Shown here: piece after piece, positions 31,272 through 39,339 of the stretch | Layout: each line of letters opens with the position of its first letter | Position numbering within the stretch: position 1 is the first letter of the stretch | Source: Pseudomonas sp. ICMP 561 | GTDB lineage: Bacteria; Pseudomonadota; Gammaproteobacteria; Pseudomonadales; Pseudomonadaceae | Assembly (NCBI RefSeq): GCF_002699985.1 | Contig: NZ_LKBT01000014.1 | Coordinates: 1 to 64,000 of the forward strand | Length of the DNA: 64,000 nucleotides | Direction: 5' to 3' | Notes under the pieces: model-generated | Seen by the model: only the letters and a program-made list of their open reading frames with translations | Databases searched by the model: none | Told to the model about the DNA's origin: nothing | Translations under genes and position numbers: made by a program

Positions 31272-31883
31272 CTAAGGCAAGTCAGAGAGCACCTGCGCCA
31301 CGGCAACAGTCAGATACCACTTCCAGAAAGCACGCCGCAATTCCGGGTCGCCATCGTCGGACAGGCTGCTCGCGAACCCCAACCCTCCCGCAAACGCCGA
31401 TGCGACTAAATAATCAGGCTCAAACGCTTCAGGATCCAGGTCTTGATCGCGTTGGTCGTCGCCAGCGTCGAATTGGACGTCAGCGACTGCCGTTACGATT
31501 GTGTTGGCAGCAGCGTGCCCGACGAACATTGCAGGGTACTCATCGGCTTCATACTCTTCATTCTCGACCACCGACACATAAAAATCGTCACGTACGGCAA
31601 TTGCATCAGCGTGATCAAAAGCGCCACTGGCAGCCTGAAGTGCCGCTGTCAGAACGTGTTCGATGCGTTGAGCATCGCCAAACTTCTCGGTCCAGAATCC
31701 CATGCCGTGTTGCACGCAGGCGGTATTGAGCTTTGTCAGTATCAGCTTTTGGTCGTTGGGGTTCCTGTTTTCAGTGATCATCGCCCAGAGCCGAGTTCGC
31801 AGAGAGCGTGCTAGCTCACCCTTGGGCGAATTTTCAACTTCAGTCATGAGCTTTGTGATGAACGCTTCGTGTTCTTTTTTCAT
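31272..31883 (-). CDS. Imm5-like immunity protein
   Basis: A 203-residue, apparently all-helical protein. The central block GHAAANTIVTAVADV, an acidic stretch ending DPEAFEPDYLVASAFAGG and the C-terminal FWKWYL (about 187-192) fit the pattern I know from Imm5-family immunity proteins of polymorphic-toxin systems. No toxin gene lies beside it. Second of two minus-strand genes, separated by 68 bases from the next and divergent from tRNA-Lys only by orientation. The family call is from memory of the motif and should be tested by a profile search. Confidence 0.6.
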   Translation of the reverse strand: MKKEHEAFITKLMTEVENSPKGELARSLRTRLWAMITENRNPNDQKLILTKLNTACVQHGMGFWTEKFGDAQRIEHVLTAALQAASGAFDHADAIAVRDDFYVSVVENEEYEADEYPAMFVGHAAANTIVTAVADVQFDAGDDQRDQDLDPEAFEPDYLVASAFAGGLGFASSLSDDGDPELRRAFWKWYLTVAVAQVLSDLP

Positions 31884-31951
31884 TTGAGCCTGATGGTCGG
31901 ATGGGCAGTATTTTCGTATTGAACGATGCGCAAAGTTCTCGGACGCATGAC

Positions 31952-32374
31952 CTAACGAAATACGTCGATCTCAGCATGGTTGATGTTGAAGTTTTTCAGA
32001 GTAGTCATCGCCGTCTCAGAAACGACTAATCCATTGCTTTCGGCCACGCCAAAGTCGTCGACTCCAGCGACCCCATTTACTTGTAACCAGTAAAAATCAG
32101 GTAAGGTTTTGTCTGGGTAAAGCTCCAGAAAGTTTTCTGATTTTGAAATGATGACGGACTCAAATGACACGCCTGAAAATTCGTCCGCCGATAAAGCCTC
32201 CGCCAAGGTGCAGGTACAGATAAAACACGGGAACGTCTCCAGTAACTCGTCACCCAGCCAGCCTTCAAATTGATACTCGAGTTGACTGACCTTTGGCGGC
32301 CAGATCCCGGTATCCATAACCGTCCGGTCTCCCAGGCTACCGGCAACTTCGGGCTCTACGTGGTAATAATTCAT
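31952..32374 (-). CDS. Hypothetical protein, candidate immunity protein
   Basis: A 140-residue acidic protein beginning MNYYHVEPEVAGSLGD and containing a GWLGDELLETFPCF block. Proteins with this opening and a D/ELPDFYWLQVNG-type middle occur, as I recall, in polyimmunity loci, but I cannot name the family. No signal peptide or membrane segment, so it would act in the cytoplasm. The neighbours on both sides are immunity-like. Function is inferred from context only. Confidence 0.5.
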   Translation of the reverse strand: MNYYHVEPEVAGSLGDRTVMDTGIWPPKVSQLEYQFEGWLGDELLETFPCFICTCTLAEALSADEFSGVSFESVIISKSENFLELYPDKTLPDFYWLQVNGVAGVDDFGVAESNGLVVSETAMTTLKNFNINHAEIDVFR

Positions 32375-32736
32375 AAGTGTTTCTGCTCAATAGTTGGCTT
32401 TTTTCAGCACATACTCATCTTGATGCCTCTCTCGGGCAAGCATACCCAAATCTGTTCCAGCTCATGGCTCGATTGTCAGCTGAGCAATTCAGTAAGCTGT
32501 CCTGTGCCCTGGTCACTGCTGCGGATGGGTTTGCATGGCTACGTCGCTTGAGCCAATCGGGCAGGTGAGCGCGCAGCATCAGTAGGTCGGTCCATTACGG
32601 CGTACACAGGATGCACAATCTGCATTTTGTCTTTACAGTTGTTGAGGCGTGCTGCCTGGCTGAGATGCGGCATTGGGGGCATAGGCCAGTCCGGTATCCG
32701 GTTCAGGAAGTCTACAAATACTGATATGAAATTATA
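32375..32736. other. Intergenic region with possible gene remnant
   Basis: A 362-base gap between divergent small genes. An open frame at 32377-32568 on the plus strand encodes a peptide ending LSCALVTAADGFAWLRRLSQSGR, which could be a decayed gene tail but has no recognisable family or ribosome-binding site. Otherwise only an AT-rich stretch before 32737. Confidence 0.35.
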
Positions 32737-33216
32737 ATGATGAACATTGATGTGGAACTTGAAAGGATAGGAAGAAGCCGGTTTTTTTCCAACATGGGCG
32801 TTTTGCTCTCTGGAGAGGAGCGTATTATCTGTATCGAGAGCGTGCGCAAGGTATTTGTTGAACCCTCGGAGCTCGAATTTCAAGGGTGCTACGAGGAAGT
32901 TGAGTGGCTCCCCACCTCTCCCTCTCAAGATGATCCGTTTTATAAGCTACCCAAGCCGCCCAAAGAGTTGACTGGACTTAGAATGGAAATCAATAAGTCT
33001 GTGATGGCGGCCACAAGAAAAGTGGAGAAAGAGTTGTTCTTGTGTGGGTCACATGATTTTAGTGCCGCTGCTAGAAATGGAATTTGTTTTGCTTTTCGCC
33101 AGTATGTGTCTGAGCGTTATTACGGTCATGGCGATCATTGGAAGCAAATCGTAGAGATTTATTATAAAGGACATTGGCCCGTTGGGTTTGCGAAAAATAA
33201 ATGGGTTGTCATCTAG
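32737..33216 (+). CDS. Hypothetical protein in immunity array
   Basis: A 159-residue protein with no signal peptide. An N-terminal alpha/beta stretch is followed by a conserved-looking C-terminal block ending YGHGDHWKQIVEIYYKGHWPVG. Base composition is clearly more AT-rich than the core genes, which suggests transfer. No good ribosome-binding site precedes the double ATG (32737/32740). I do not recognise the family; the surrounding genes make an immunity role possible. Confidence 0.5.
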   Translation: MMNIDVELERIGRSRFFSNMGVLLSGEERIICIESVRKVFVEPSELEFQGCYEEVEWLPTSPSQDDPFYKLPKPPKELTGLRMEINKSVMAATRKVEKELFLCGSHDFSAAARNGICFAFRQYVSERYYGHGDHWKQIVEIYYKGHWPVGFAKNKWVVI

Positions 33217-33282
33217 AGGCTGAGGCTTATTCGTAGGTCGTTTCAAAATAACTCCAGGAAAAAATACAGGCCAAGGGCAAAC

Positions 33283-34269
33283 ATGAAGAGTTTTCTGATA
33301 TTTAAAAAAGCATTATGGTGCGTCATGATTCTCTATGCCTTTTATCCACAGCTCTCTTCAGCGCTACCTACAGATGGGAATAAAGCCATCAACGACCCGT
33401 GGACCACTCATTACTTTGGTAGATTTCAACTGGATATCCCGGCAGGGTCTGAAATTGCCGCCGATTACAAGCTCTACAACGAGAAGGTCGAGCTCATTAG
33501 CAGGAATGGAAAGTCCGACCTGAACTCGATTGTCGACCAAAAAATTGAAGAGCTAAAAAAGGGAGTTGCACACGGTACATCAAGCAGGTATGAAAAAACG
33601 ATACCCTTAAGTAATGGCAGCGTATTAATACTTTCGAGACTGGATAAGCTTTATACCTTTCATGCTTATCTTCTTACGTCCCAGAACGCCCTGTACAGCA
33701 TGCTGGTGAAATCGATTTCTGCCAAAGGAATAGACGGCGCCATCAATAAAACCCGCCTGATAAGTGAATCCCTGTTTTCCAGACGTCGCCAAGACGCTCC
33801 ACCCCAAGGGGCTTTTTCTTTAGAAGAAGGGTATACCACCCTGGGGGCAGCTCAATCTCTGGAAGGTGTTTACATGGGCGCACAAATCTCCACGCACCCG
33901 GGGACGTTTGTCAGTCTGCTTACTCAACGAATAGTTGAGCATGATGACTCATTAATAACGCGCTTCGAGGAAGAAAATGGCGGCGTTGTTTCAGGTGTGG
34001 CCGGGTTATTGAATAAGACAAAAACACTCAGGAAAAGAACGCGCACGGTGGGTGACATTGAAGCAGAGGAGGTTGCTGTTGCAACGTCAATCGATGGAAA
34101 GCGTTTTTACACGTTTCAACTCGAATACGAGGGCCAGCTGAAATCGAATACTCGTCCGTTTATAGATTTGAGATTGGGTACACATGAGGTCGGGAGTGAC
34201 TTCAAAACCGATGAGGAGGCGCTAGCATTTTGGGACAAACTGGTAGGTAGCTTGAAAGCACTACCTTGA
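33283..34269 (+). CDS. Tli4-family T6SS lipase-immunity protein
   Basis: A 328-residue protein with a signal peptide (about 1-28, cut after LSSALP), so probably periplasmic. It shows features I associate with Tli4 proteins, the periplasmic immunity proteins of T6SS phospholipase effectors: an early GRFQLDIPAGSEI block, a middle segment with EGVYMGAQISTHPGTF, and a C-terminal LRLGTHEVGSDFKTDEEALAFWDKLVGSLK. No Tle-type lipase or VgrG is encoded nearby, so the gene is an orphan here. AT-rich composition suggests acquisition. A GTG 128 bases later starts the next gene. Confidence 0.7.
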   Translation: MKSFLIFKKALWCVMILYAFYPQLSSALPTDGNKAINDPWTTHYFGRFQLDIPAGSEIAADYKLYNEKVELISRNGKSDLNSIVDQKIEELKKGVAHGTSSRYEKTIPLSNGSVLILSRLDKLYTFHAYLLTSQNALYSMLVKSISAKGIDGAINKTRLISESLFSRRRQDAPPQGAFSLEEGYTTLGAAQSLEGVYMGAQISTHPGTFVSLLTQRIVEHDDSLITRFEEENGGVVSGVAGLLNKTKTLRKRTRTVGDIEAEEVAVATSIDGKRFYTFQLEYEGQLKSNTRPFIDLRLGTHEVGSDFKTDEEALAFWDKLVGSLKALP

Positions 34270-34397
34270 TTTCGCATCGCGTAGTGCCTGCGCCATACAC
34301 AGCGTTCATTACTTCAGCTTGACTGCCCGAGGAACCAAGGGGAAAGATATCCCTTTTTTCGGCTCATCCTTGGGTCGAAATGCTATAGGGAAATTCC

Positions 34398-35507
34398 GTG
34401 ATTGATTTAAGAAGTCCTGACAAGGCTCTCGAAGAATACGCTGAGCGCTATGATTCTCTGCTCCCCCTGCCTTCTCCACAGTTGCTTCAGCGTATGGATT
34501 ACCTGTTGACGTCTGACGCCCCAAGGTTGCCCGTGGTGAAGCCCGAATGGATTGCCTCGCGCAAGAGCACCTTGACCGAAGCTGAGGCGCTGGATCGTGC
34601 AAAAGGCTGCCTGCTTGGACTGGCAATAGGCGACGCCGTGGGCACAACACTCGAGTTTTTGCCTCGTGATCGTAGCCAAGTGCATGACATGGTGGGGGGC
34701 GGTCCCTTCAGGCTTAATCCGGGAGAGTGGACCGATGACACCAGCATGGCTCTCTGCCTGGCAGACAATTATCTTGCGAAAGGCAGTTTCGACCTTATTG
34801 ATTACGCGGACCGACTAGGCCGCTGGTATCTAAGCGGCGAAAACAGTCATAACGGCAAGTGTTTTGATATCGGCAATGTCACTCGAACTGCGATCGAAGA
34901 AAGGCTGAAAAATGGCGGTTTATGGCATGGAAATGATGCGCCATCCACCGCGGGTAACGGCTCGATAATTCGCCTGGCCCCCACTGCGATATTTCATCGA
35001 CATACGCTCTCGGCTACGTGGCGTGACAGTGCCGCCCAAAGTTACTGTACGCATAGGGCGCTGGAGGCCGTCGCGTGTTGTCATCTGCTCGGCGCACAGT
35101 TGCACCTGGCCCTCAATGGTGCAGACAAAGAAGAAACCCTGTCTCCCATGATTCGGCCCTTACGGCCAAGAGCCTTGATCATCAATGCGGGCGAATACAA
35201 AGAAAAAACCAGGGACCAGATACGTTCCTCAGGCTACGTCATCGACACACTGGAAGCAGCACTGTGGGCAGTGTGGAACACCGACAACTTCAAAGACGCC
35301 ATTCTGTTAGCTGCCAATCTGGCTGATGATGCCGACAGCGTAGCCGCCACTGCCGGACAAATTGCTGGCGCTCTATATGGCGTGTCGGGTATGCCGGAGG
35401 AGTGGGTCAGGAACGTCGTATGGTCAGAGCATATTCAGGGGCTGGCTCAGCAATTGTTCGATCGTGCTCCGCTGCATGATCCTTTGGAAGAGTCCATATG
35501 CGATTGA
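34398..35507 (+). CDS. ADP-ribosylglycohydrolase, Tri1-type immunity protein
   Basis: A 369-residue DraG/ADP-ribosylglycohydrolase. The core starts near residue 67 ([19 protein letters not shown]), has the Mg-binding WTDDTSM at 111-117 and the C-terminal [20 protein letters not shown] 65-residue N-terminal extension (MIDLRSP...KPEWIASR) precedes it. Serratia proteamaculans Tri1, which neutralises the FtsZ-modifying T6SS toxin Tre1, has the same architecture and, as I recall, very similar stretches such as INAGEYKEK and [14 protein letters not shown]. It can block the toxin with the extension and also remove ADP-ribose. No Tre1 toxin is encoded in the window. GTG start with AGGGA upstream. Confidence 0.8.
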   Translation: MIDLRSPDKALEEYAERYDSLLPLPSPQLLQRMDYLLTSDAPRLPVVKPEWIASRKSTLTEAEALDRAKGCLLGLAIGDAVGTTLEFLPRDRSQVHDMVGGGPFRLNPGEWTDDTSMALCLADNYLAKGSFDLIDYADRLGRWYLSGENSHNGKCFDIGNVTRTAIEERLKNGGLWHGNDAPSTAGNGSIIRLAPTAIFHRHTLSATWRDSAAQSYCTHRALEAVACCHLLGAQLHLALNGADKEETLSPMIRPLRPRALIINAGEYKEKTRDQIRSSGYVIDTLEAALWAVWNTDNFKDAILLAANLADDADSVAATAGQIAGALYGVSGMPEEWVRNVVWSEHIQGLAQQLFDRAPLHDPLEESICD

Positions 35508-35519
35508 ATACCTCGTTGC

Positions 35520-36671
35520 ATGACCGACATCGGTGAAGATAGCTGTTACCAAAAAACTCGTGGTTCGATGATGAAAAACCTCTTTATCAGGATGATGACT
35601 GCCTCTATGGGTAAGCGTAAAAGAAAGACTCTCCCCAAGGATTTCGATCAGTTGCTGAGGGATGCTCCGCTTGCCGAGTTGATCGCAGTGTTCGATGTGT
35701 GCGAGCTCGAAGCCACTGGGGGTTACAGTAAATGTACGGCGCTTGGTTTTTATAATTGCCCCGATGATCTGGTCCGGTGGCTGGTGGAGCAGGGAGCAAA
35801 CGTTGATGCCCGTGACCTGTATCAGCGAACGGCTTTGCACCATCGTAGTTCGAGCTGGATAGGAGGTGTCGATCTGCTGCTGGACCTGGGGGCTGATATC
35901 GAGGCTCAGGACTCTAAAGGCGATACACCGCTGCAGGTGGCGGTAGAGAGTCACAAGGCCGACTCAATCGCTGCTCTGATCCGTCGAGGCGCCAATACGG
36001 AGGTGAGAACCCGGCGACAGGGATACAGCCTGTTGCACCTCGCACTGCTCACGGCGTCCAATGGCGACATTCGGGCCACTGCCAAAATCGCTGAGATCCT
36101 GTTGGAAGCCGGTGCGCAAGTCGAGGACGCTATGCAATCCGAAGTTGAGCGTATCGGTCGTGAATTCGAATTTCACCGGGCTGACTTCAACCCTGATTAC
36201 CTGGCGGCAACTGATGCAGCTCTTGCCACTCTTTATCGCCTTTTCAATGTCACTCCAGTTGCCGCGCGTAACATCCATGACGGTCAGGCTGCGATAGTCG
36301 TGACAGCAGATGACTGGCCTGCCCAGCATCAGCAATTGTGGGAAATGCTGGTGCCATCCTCTGGAGCAGCAAAGACGGTGCAAGGTGAAGTCATCCGCAT
36401 TAGTGGTCGTATCTCGATTGAGATCAACGACAATGGCTCAGCCAACTGGGACGCCGATTTCAAAAAAATGCTGAACGCGCTTGTAGAGTATTTAGGCAGT
36501 GCCGTGCCGTTAAGTGAACCGGAGCTGGCCGAAGCCCGCACGCTCGCTGCCGCACTAAAAAGCGGTAACGATCCTGCCGGGCACACCGATCGCCTCTGTG
36601 AACTGGCCGTATGCTGGGTCATTGCCAACCCGCTGCCAGAGCTGTTGAGCACGACTTCCTATGGCCGATGA
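35520..36671 (+). CDS. Ankyrin-repeat protein, candidate immunity protein
   Basis: A protein of up to 383 residues. Four to five ankyrin repeats occupy about 60-220 (units such as LVEQGANVDARDLYQRTALH and LLDLGADIEAQDSKGDTPL). A C-terminal domain (about 265-370: QAAIVVTADDWPAQHQQLWEMLV) is shared, in my memory, with ankyrin proteins near polymorphic toxins. The start is unclear: ATGs at 35520, 35568, 35571 and 35607 are in frame and none has a strong ribosome-binding site; the repeat-containing core favours 35607. Last gene of the immunity array, 12 bases after the Tri1-type gene. Confidence 0.7.
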   Translation: MTDIGEDSCYQKTRGSMMKNLFIRMMTASMGKRKRKTLPKDFDQLLRDAPLAELIAVFDVCELEATGGYSKCTALGFYNCPDDLVRWLVEQGANVDARDLYQRTALHHRSSSWIGGVDLLLDLGADIEAQDSKGDTPLQVAVESHKADSIAALIRRGANTEVRTRRQGYSLLHLALLTASNGDIRATAKIAEILLEAGAQVEDAMQSEVERIGREFEFHRADFNPDYLAATDAALATLYRLFNVTPVAARNIHDGQAAIVVTADDWPAQHQQLWEMLVPSSGAAKTVQGEVIRISGRISIEINDNGSANWDADFKKMLNALVEYLGSAVPLSEPELAEARTLAAALKSGNDPAGHTDRLCELAVCWVIANPLPELLSTTSYGR

Positions 36672-36882
36672 ACCCAGGCGCTACCCTGATGGAGTTCGGA
36701 TAAGACAGAACCCACAGGGCATCCTTCTGGTCGGAGCGACCATGAAGGGGGCGCAATCATCAGACCTTTTGAAACCTTAGGGCGCGCGATTTGGTACATT
36801 GAGCGTACTGTTCCTCCAGAACCCTCGCGTGACGTGTGGTTTTTGTGGGGATTCAAAAGATTTTGATGTTGGATGTCGTGAA

Positions 36883-37650
36883 ATGAATGTTAGTCCGGAT
36901 GTTCGTGACTGGGATGAATGTCGAGATATTCGTCAAGGCACGGTTTTTATTGTTGCGTCAGGTCCGTCTGCCAAGGATTTTCACCTTGAGGACTTCGCAC
37001 ACATACCGATGATCACCATGAACGGTGCTATCTCCAAATTCATCGATGCCGGAGTCAGACCGTTTTTTTACGCATGCACTGACAAGGATTTCGTCTGCCA
37101 GCAACCCGTATTATTTTCTCAGGCAATGGCGCTTAGTGAGCGGGTTGCGCTTTGGGAGGAAACCCTTGAGGGGCATTCCATAGTGCCAGAGGGGAAAGCG
37201 TTTCTCTTGCGTAAAGCGCCCAAGCTCTCATGGGCTGAGTTGGTGGGGGCGGAAGATGAACTGGTGCGAAGCGGAAGCTTGCTGAGCCACCGCCGCAAGC
37301 GTCGGATCGGGTTCAGTAAAAACCTCAAGCGAGGTTTTTTCGATGCGCGCACTGTCGCATACCTGGCTCTGCAAATTGCCTACCATTGCGGTTTCAAGAC
37401 TGCGGTGATGGTAGGGGTTGACCTGAATCAGTCAGCCCGGCGTTTTTATGAAACGGCAGGCTGCAAGCGCTCTCCTTGTGGGTTGGATCAGCATTTTCAT
37501 ACGAGGATTTTGCCGTCATTCTCGGTGGTTTCCGAGAAGGTCGTCGGCGAACGCTTTCAAGTGTTCAACCTCTCTGACGCATCAAGAATCCCTGCTGATG
37601 TCATACCGAAAGTAGATCTGAACGAGCTTGACCGGCTTATCGACGTTTAG
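36883..37650 (+). CDS. Putative LPS/glycan-type glycosyltransferase-like protein
   Basis: A 255-residue protein with an N-terminal nucleotide-binding-like block FIVASGPSAKDF (about 18-29) followed by ITMNGAISKFIDAGVRPFFYACTD. This resembles the start of GT42/DUF115-type transferases and a group annotated in pseudomonads as lipopolysaccharide core biosynthesis proteins. A basic patch (SHRRKRRIGFSKNLKRGFFD) lies in the middle and GVDLNQSARRFYE later on. ATG 36883 is preferred; a TTG at 36799 would add 28 residues. Its stop overlaps the stop of the convergent heme oxygenase gene by three bases. The function is only indicative. Confidence 0.5.
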   Translation: MNVSPDVRDWDECRDIRQGTVFIVASGPSAKDFHLEDFAHIPMITMNGAISKFIDAGVRPFFYACTDKDFVCQQPVLFSQAMALSERVALWEETLEGHSIVPEGKAFLLRKAPKLSWAELVGAEDELVRSGSLLSHRRKRRIGFSKNLKRGFFDARTVAYLALQIAYHCGFKTAVMVGVDLNQSARRFYETAGCKRSPCGLDQHFHTRILPSFSVVSEKVVGERFQVFNLSDASRIPADVIPKVDLNELDRLIDV

Positions 37651-38237
37651 CTATGGAAGCATTCTCGCAGAGCGCTTCGATAGAAATCGAAAGCGTCAAT
37701 TGCACCCTGAATAGCCTGAGCTTTCTGCGTCTCGTCCAGTTTCAGCCCGTCAAGTAATGTCACGAACTCGCGCCAGTGCAGGGCGCGACCATCGGGGTGG
37801 GCAGCAAGGTGGCGTGCGCCATGTTCGGCGCCGAAGCCCATCTGCTGGGTTTCCTTGAAGAGGAAGGCCGCTCCCAGATTTGAACCCTCAGCGCAATACA
37901 GCCAGCCCAGCGCCGCATGGATCGAGTGTGGTTTGACTACGGCGGGCGCTATGGGAGTTGGCAGGCCTATATCGTTCATGTCGGCACGAACGGCATCAAA
38001 ACGCGGCAGCTCACGCAGGCCGGGCAGTAACTGGTTCAGCTCGGCATCGTGATACAGCTCATGAATTGCGCCATGAAAGCGGTGCTGAAGGCGCAGGAAA
38101 TAACCGTAGCGCTGATTGTCCGCGAACGGTCGGGACTGCAAGACCAGCGTGTCGACGCTGTCGTGGTCGCGGGCGCTCCCCGCTTTAAGGCGTTTACTGA
38201 GCGGAAGGTCTGGCGTTACTGGTGAATCTACGAGCAT
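37647..38237 (-). CDS. Biliverdin-producing heme oxygenase (HemO/PigA-like)
   Basis: Opens the heme ring to biliverdin, CO and iron. 196 residues, the usual length for the bacterial enzyme. His25 in SARDHDSVDTLV is the likely proximal ligand. The distal-helix region ALGWLYCAEGSNLGAAFLFKE closely follows P. aeruginosa PigA/HemO. No heme-uptake receptor, ECF sigma factor or phytochrome gene lies next to it, so it could supply iron from heme or chromophore for a bacteriophytochrome elsewhere. Convergent with and slightly overlapping the glycosyltransferase-like gene. Confidence 0.85.
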   Translation of the reverse strand: MLVDSPVTPDLPLSKRLKAGSARDHDSVDTLVLQSRPFADNQRYGYFLRLQHRFHGAIHELYHDAELNQLLPGLRELPRFDAVRADMNDIGLPTPIAPAVVKPHSIHAALGWLYCAEGSNLGAAFLFKETQQMGFGAEHGARHLAAHPDGRALHWREFVTLLDGLKLDETQKAQAIQGAIDAFDFYRSALRECFHS

Positions 38238-38307
38238 TGATGAAAGTCCTTTGGGAGCCGCGACACGTTACCAGATGCCGGGGTTTGCTGCCGCTCAGGC
38301 GCGCATG

Positions 38308-39207
38308 TCAGTGAATAATGAACTTGGTGAAGTCGCATGCGTTGCGCGTGATACCCAGAATGTCGGCCATGAACCGGTCATCTTCAGTACTGCGGTGCAT
38401 GGCTTTGTAAGAAATCTGCGGCAACGCTGGCGTGACATCCAGGCGCTGTAACTGTTTGCGATCCAGCACGTGCCCCAGGCAGTGTAGCGGCAGGCATGCA
38501 GTTGCCAGCCCGGACACCGCCAGGCCGATCTGCGCCAGCAGGTTATTGCAGGTAATGGACTTGACGATGTCGATGCCTTTCATCTTGAACCACTGCCCAT
38601 AAGCCAGGCCCATGCCGGACAGTGCGCCCTGAATGATCAGCGTGCGCGACGCCAGTTCTTCCAGCGTCATGCTCGTCTGTTCACCCGCCAGCGCCGGTGT
38701 GCACATCCAGGCGTTTTCCACCGAGTCGAGAATTTCGGCGGAGAAGCGATTGTCCTGAAAGATGTCCGGAACAATGATCAGATCGATGGAGTTGCTCGCC
38801 AGGCGCTCGTAAAGCACCGGGCTCAGGTCCACTTCCGGAATTATCTCCACCAGCGGATAAGCGCTGCGAATGCCGCTGACCAGATCCGGTAACCATGTCA
38901 GTGCTGTCAGCTCCGTAACCCCCAGACGTAGTTTGCGTTGCAGGTTCTCCGGGCTCTCCAGGCGCTGCAGCATGGCGTCCCGCTGATTCAACAGACTTGA
39001 AGCCAGAGCCACCAGTTCTTCACCCATGGGTGTCAGTTGCGCACTGCGGCGTGAACGGTCGAACAGCGGTTGCCCATAGCGCGTTTCCAGATCCTGAATG
39101 CGCTTGGAAATGGCTGACTGCGTGGTGTTCAGGTGATCGGCTGCGGAGTCGAAGCTGCCAAGCCGGGCGACCCAGAAAATCGCTTCAATCTGCTTGATGG
39201 TAATCAT
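38308..39207 (-). CDS. LysR-family transcriptional regulator
   Basis: 299 residues: N-terminal winged helix (about 1-60, VARLGSFDSAADHLNTTQSAISKRIQDLE) and a periplasmic-binding-protein-like effector domain. ATG 39207 with AGGA upstream is preferred to a TTG six bases earlier. Transcribed divergently from the aminotransferase gene across 132 bases, the classical arrangement for a LysR activator of the adjacent catabolic operon. Confidence 0.92.
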   Translation of the reverse strand: MITIKQIEAIFWVARLGSFDSAADHLNTTQSAISKRIQDLETRYGQPLFDRSRRSAQLTPMGEELVALASSLLNQRDAMLQRLESPENLQRKLRLGVTELTALTWLPDLVSGIRSAYPLVEIIPEVDLSPVLYERLASNSIDLIIVPDIFQDNRFSAEILDSVENAWMCTPALAGEQTSMTLEELASRTLIIQGALSGMGLAYGQWFKMKGIDIVKSITCNNLLAQIGLAVSGLATACLPLHCLGHVLDRKQLQRLDVTPALPQISYKAMHRSTEDDRFMADILGITRNACDFTKFIIH

Positions 39208-39339
39208 CTTCAAGTCCTGATTCGTTCATTGAAAGATGCCTTTAAGCGATGAATAAAGCCAACTAAAAATCGCTTTTTGTTCGTTTTGGCAATCAGTAGT
39301 CTTCAGTGCAACCGAGCCTAAACCCACAGGTCACTCACA

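Noticed and set aside
31179..31409. Plus-strand frame of 76 codons after tRNA-Lys
   Set aside because: Antisense to the end of the Imm5-like gene and without a start signal; checked for integrase remnants, none seen.
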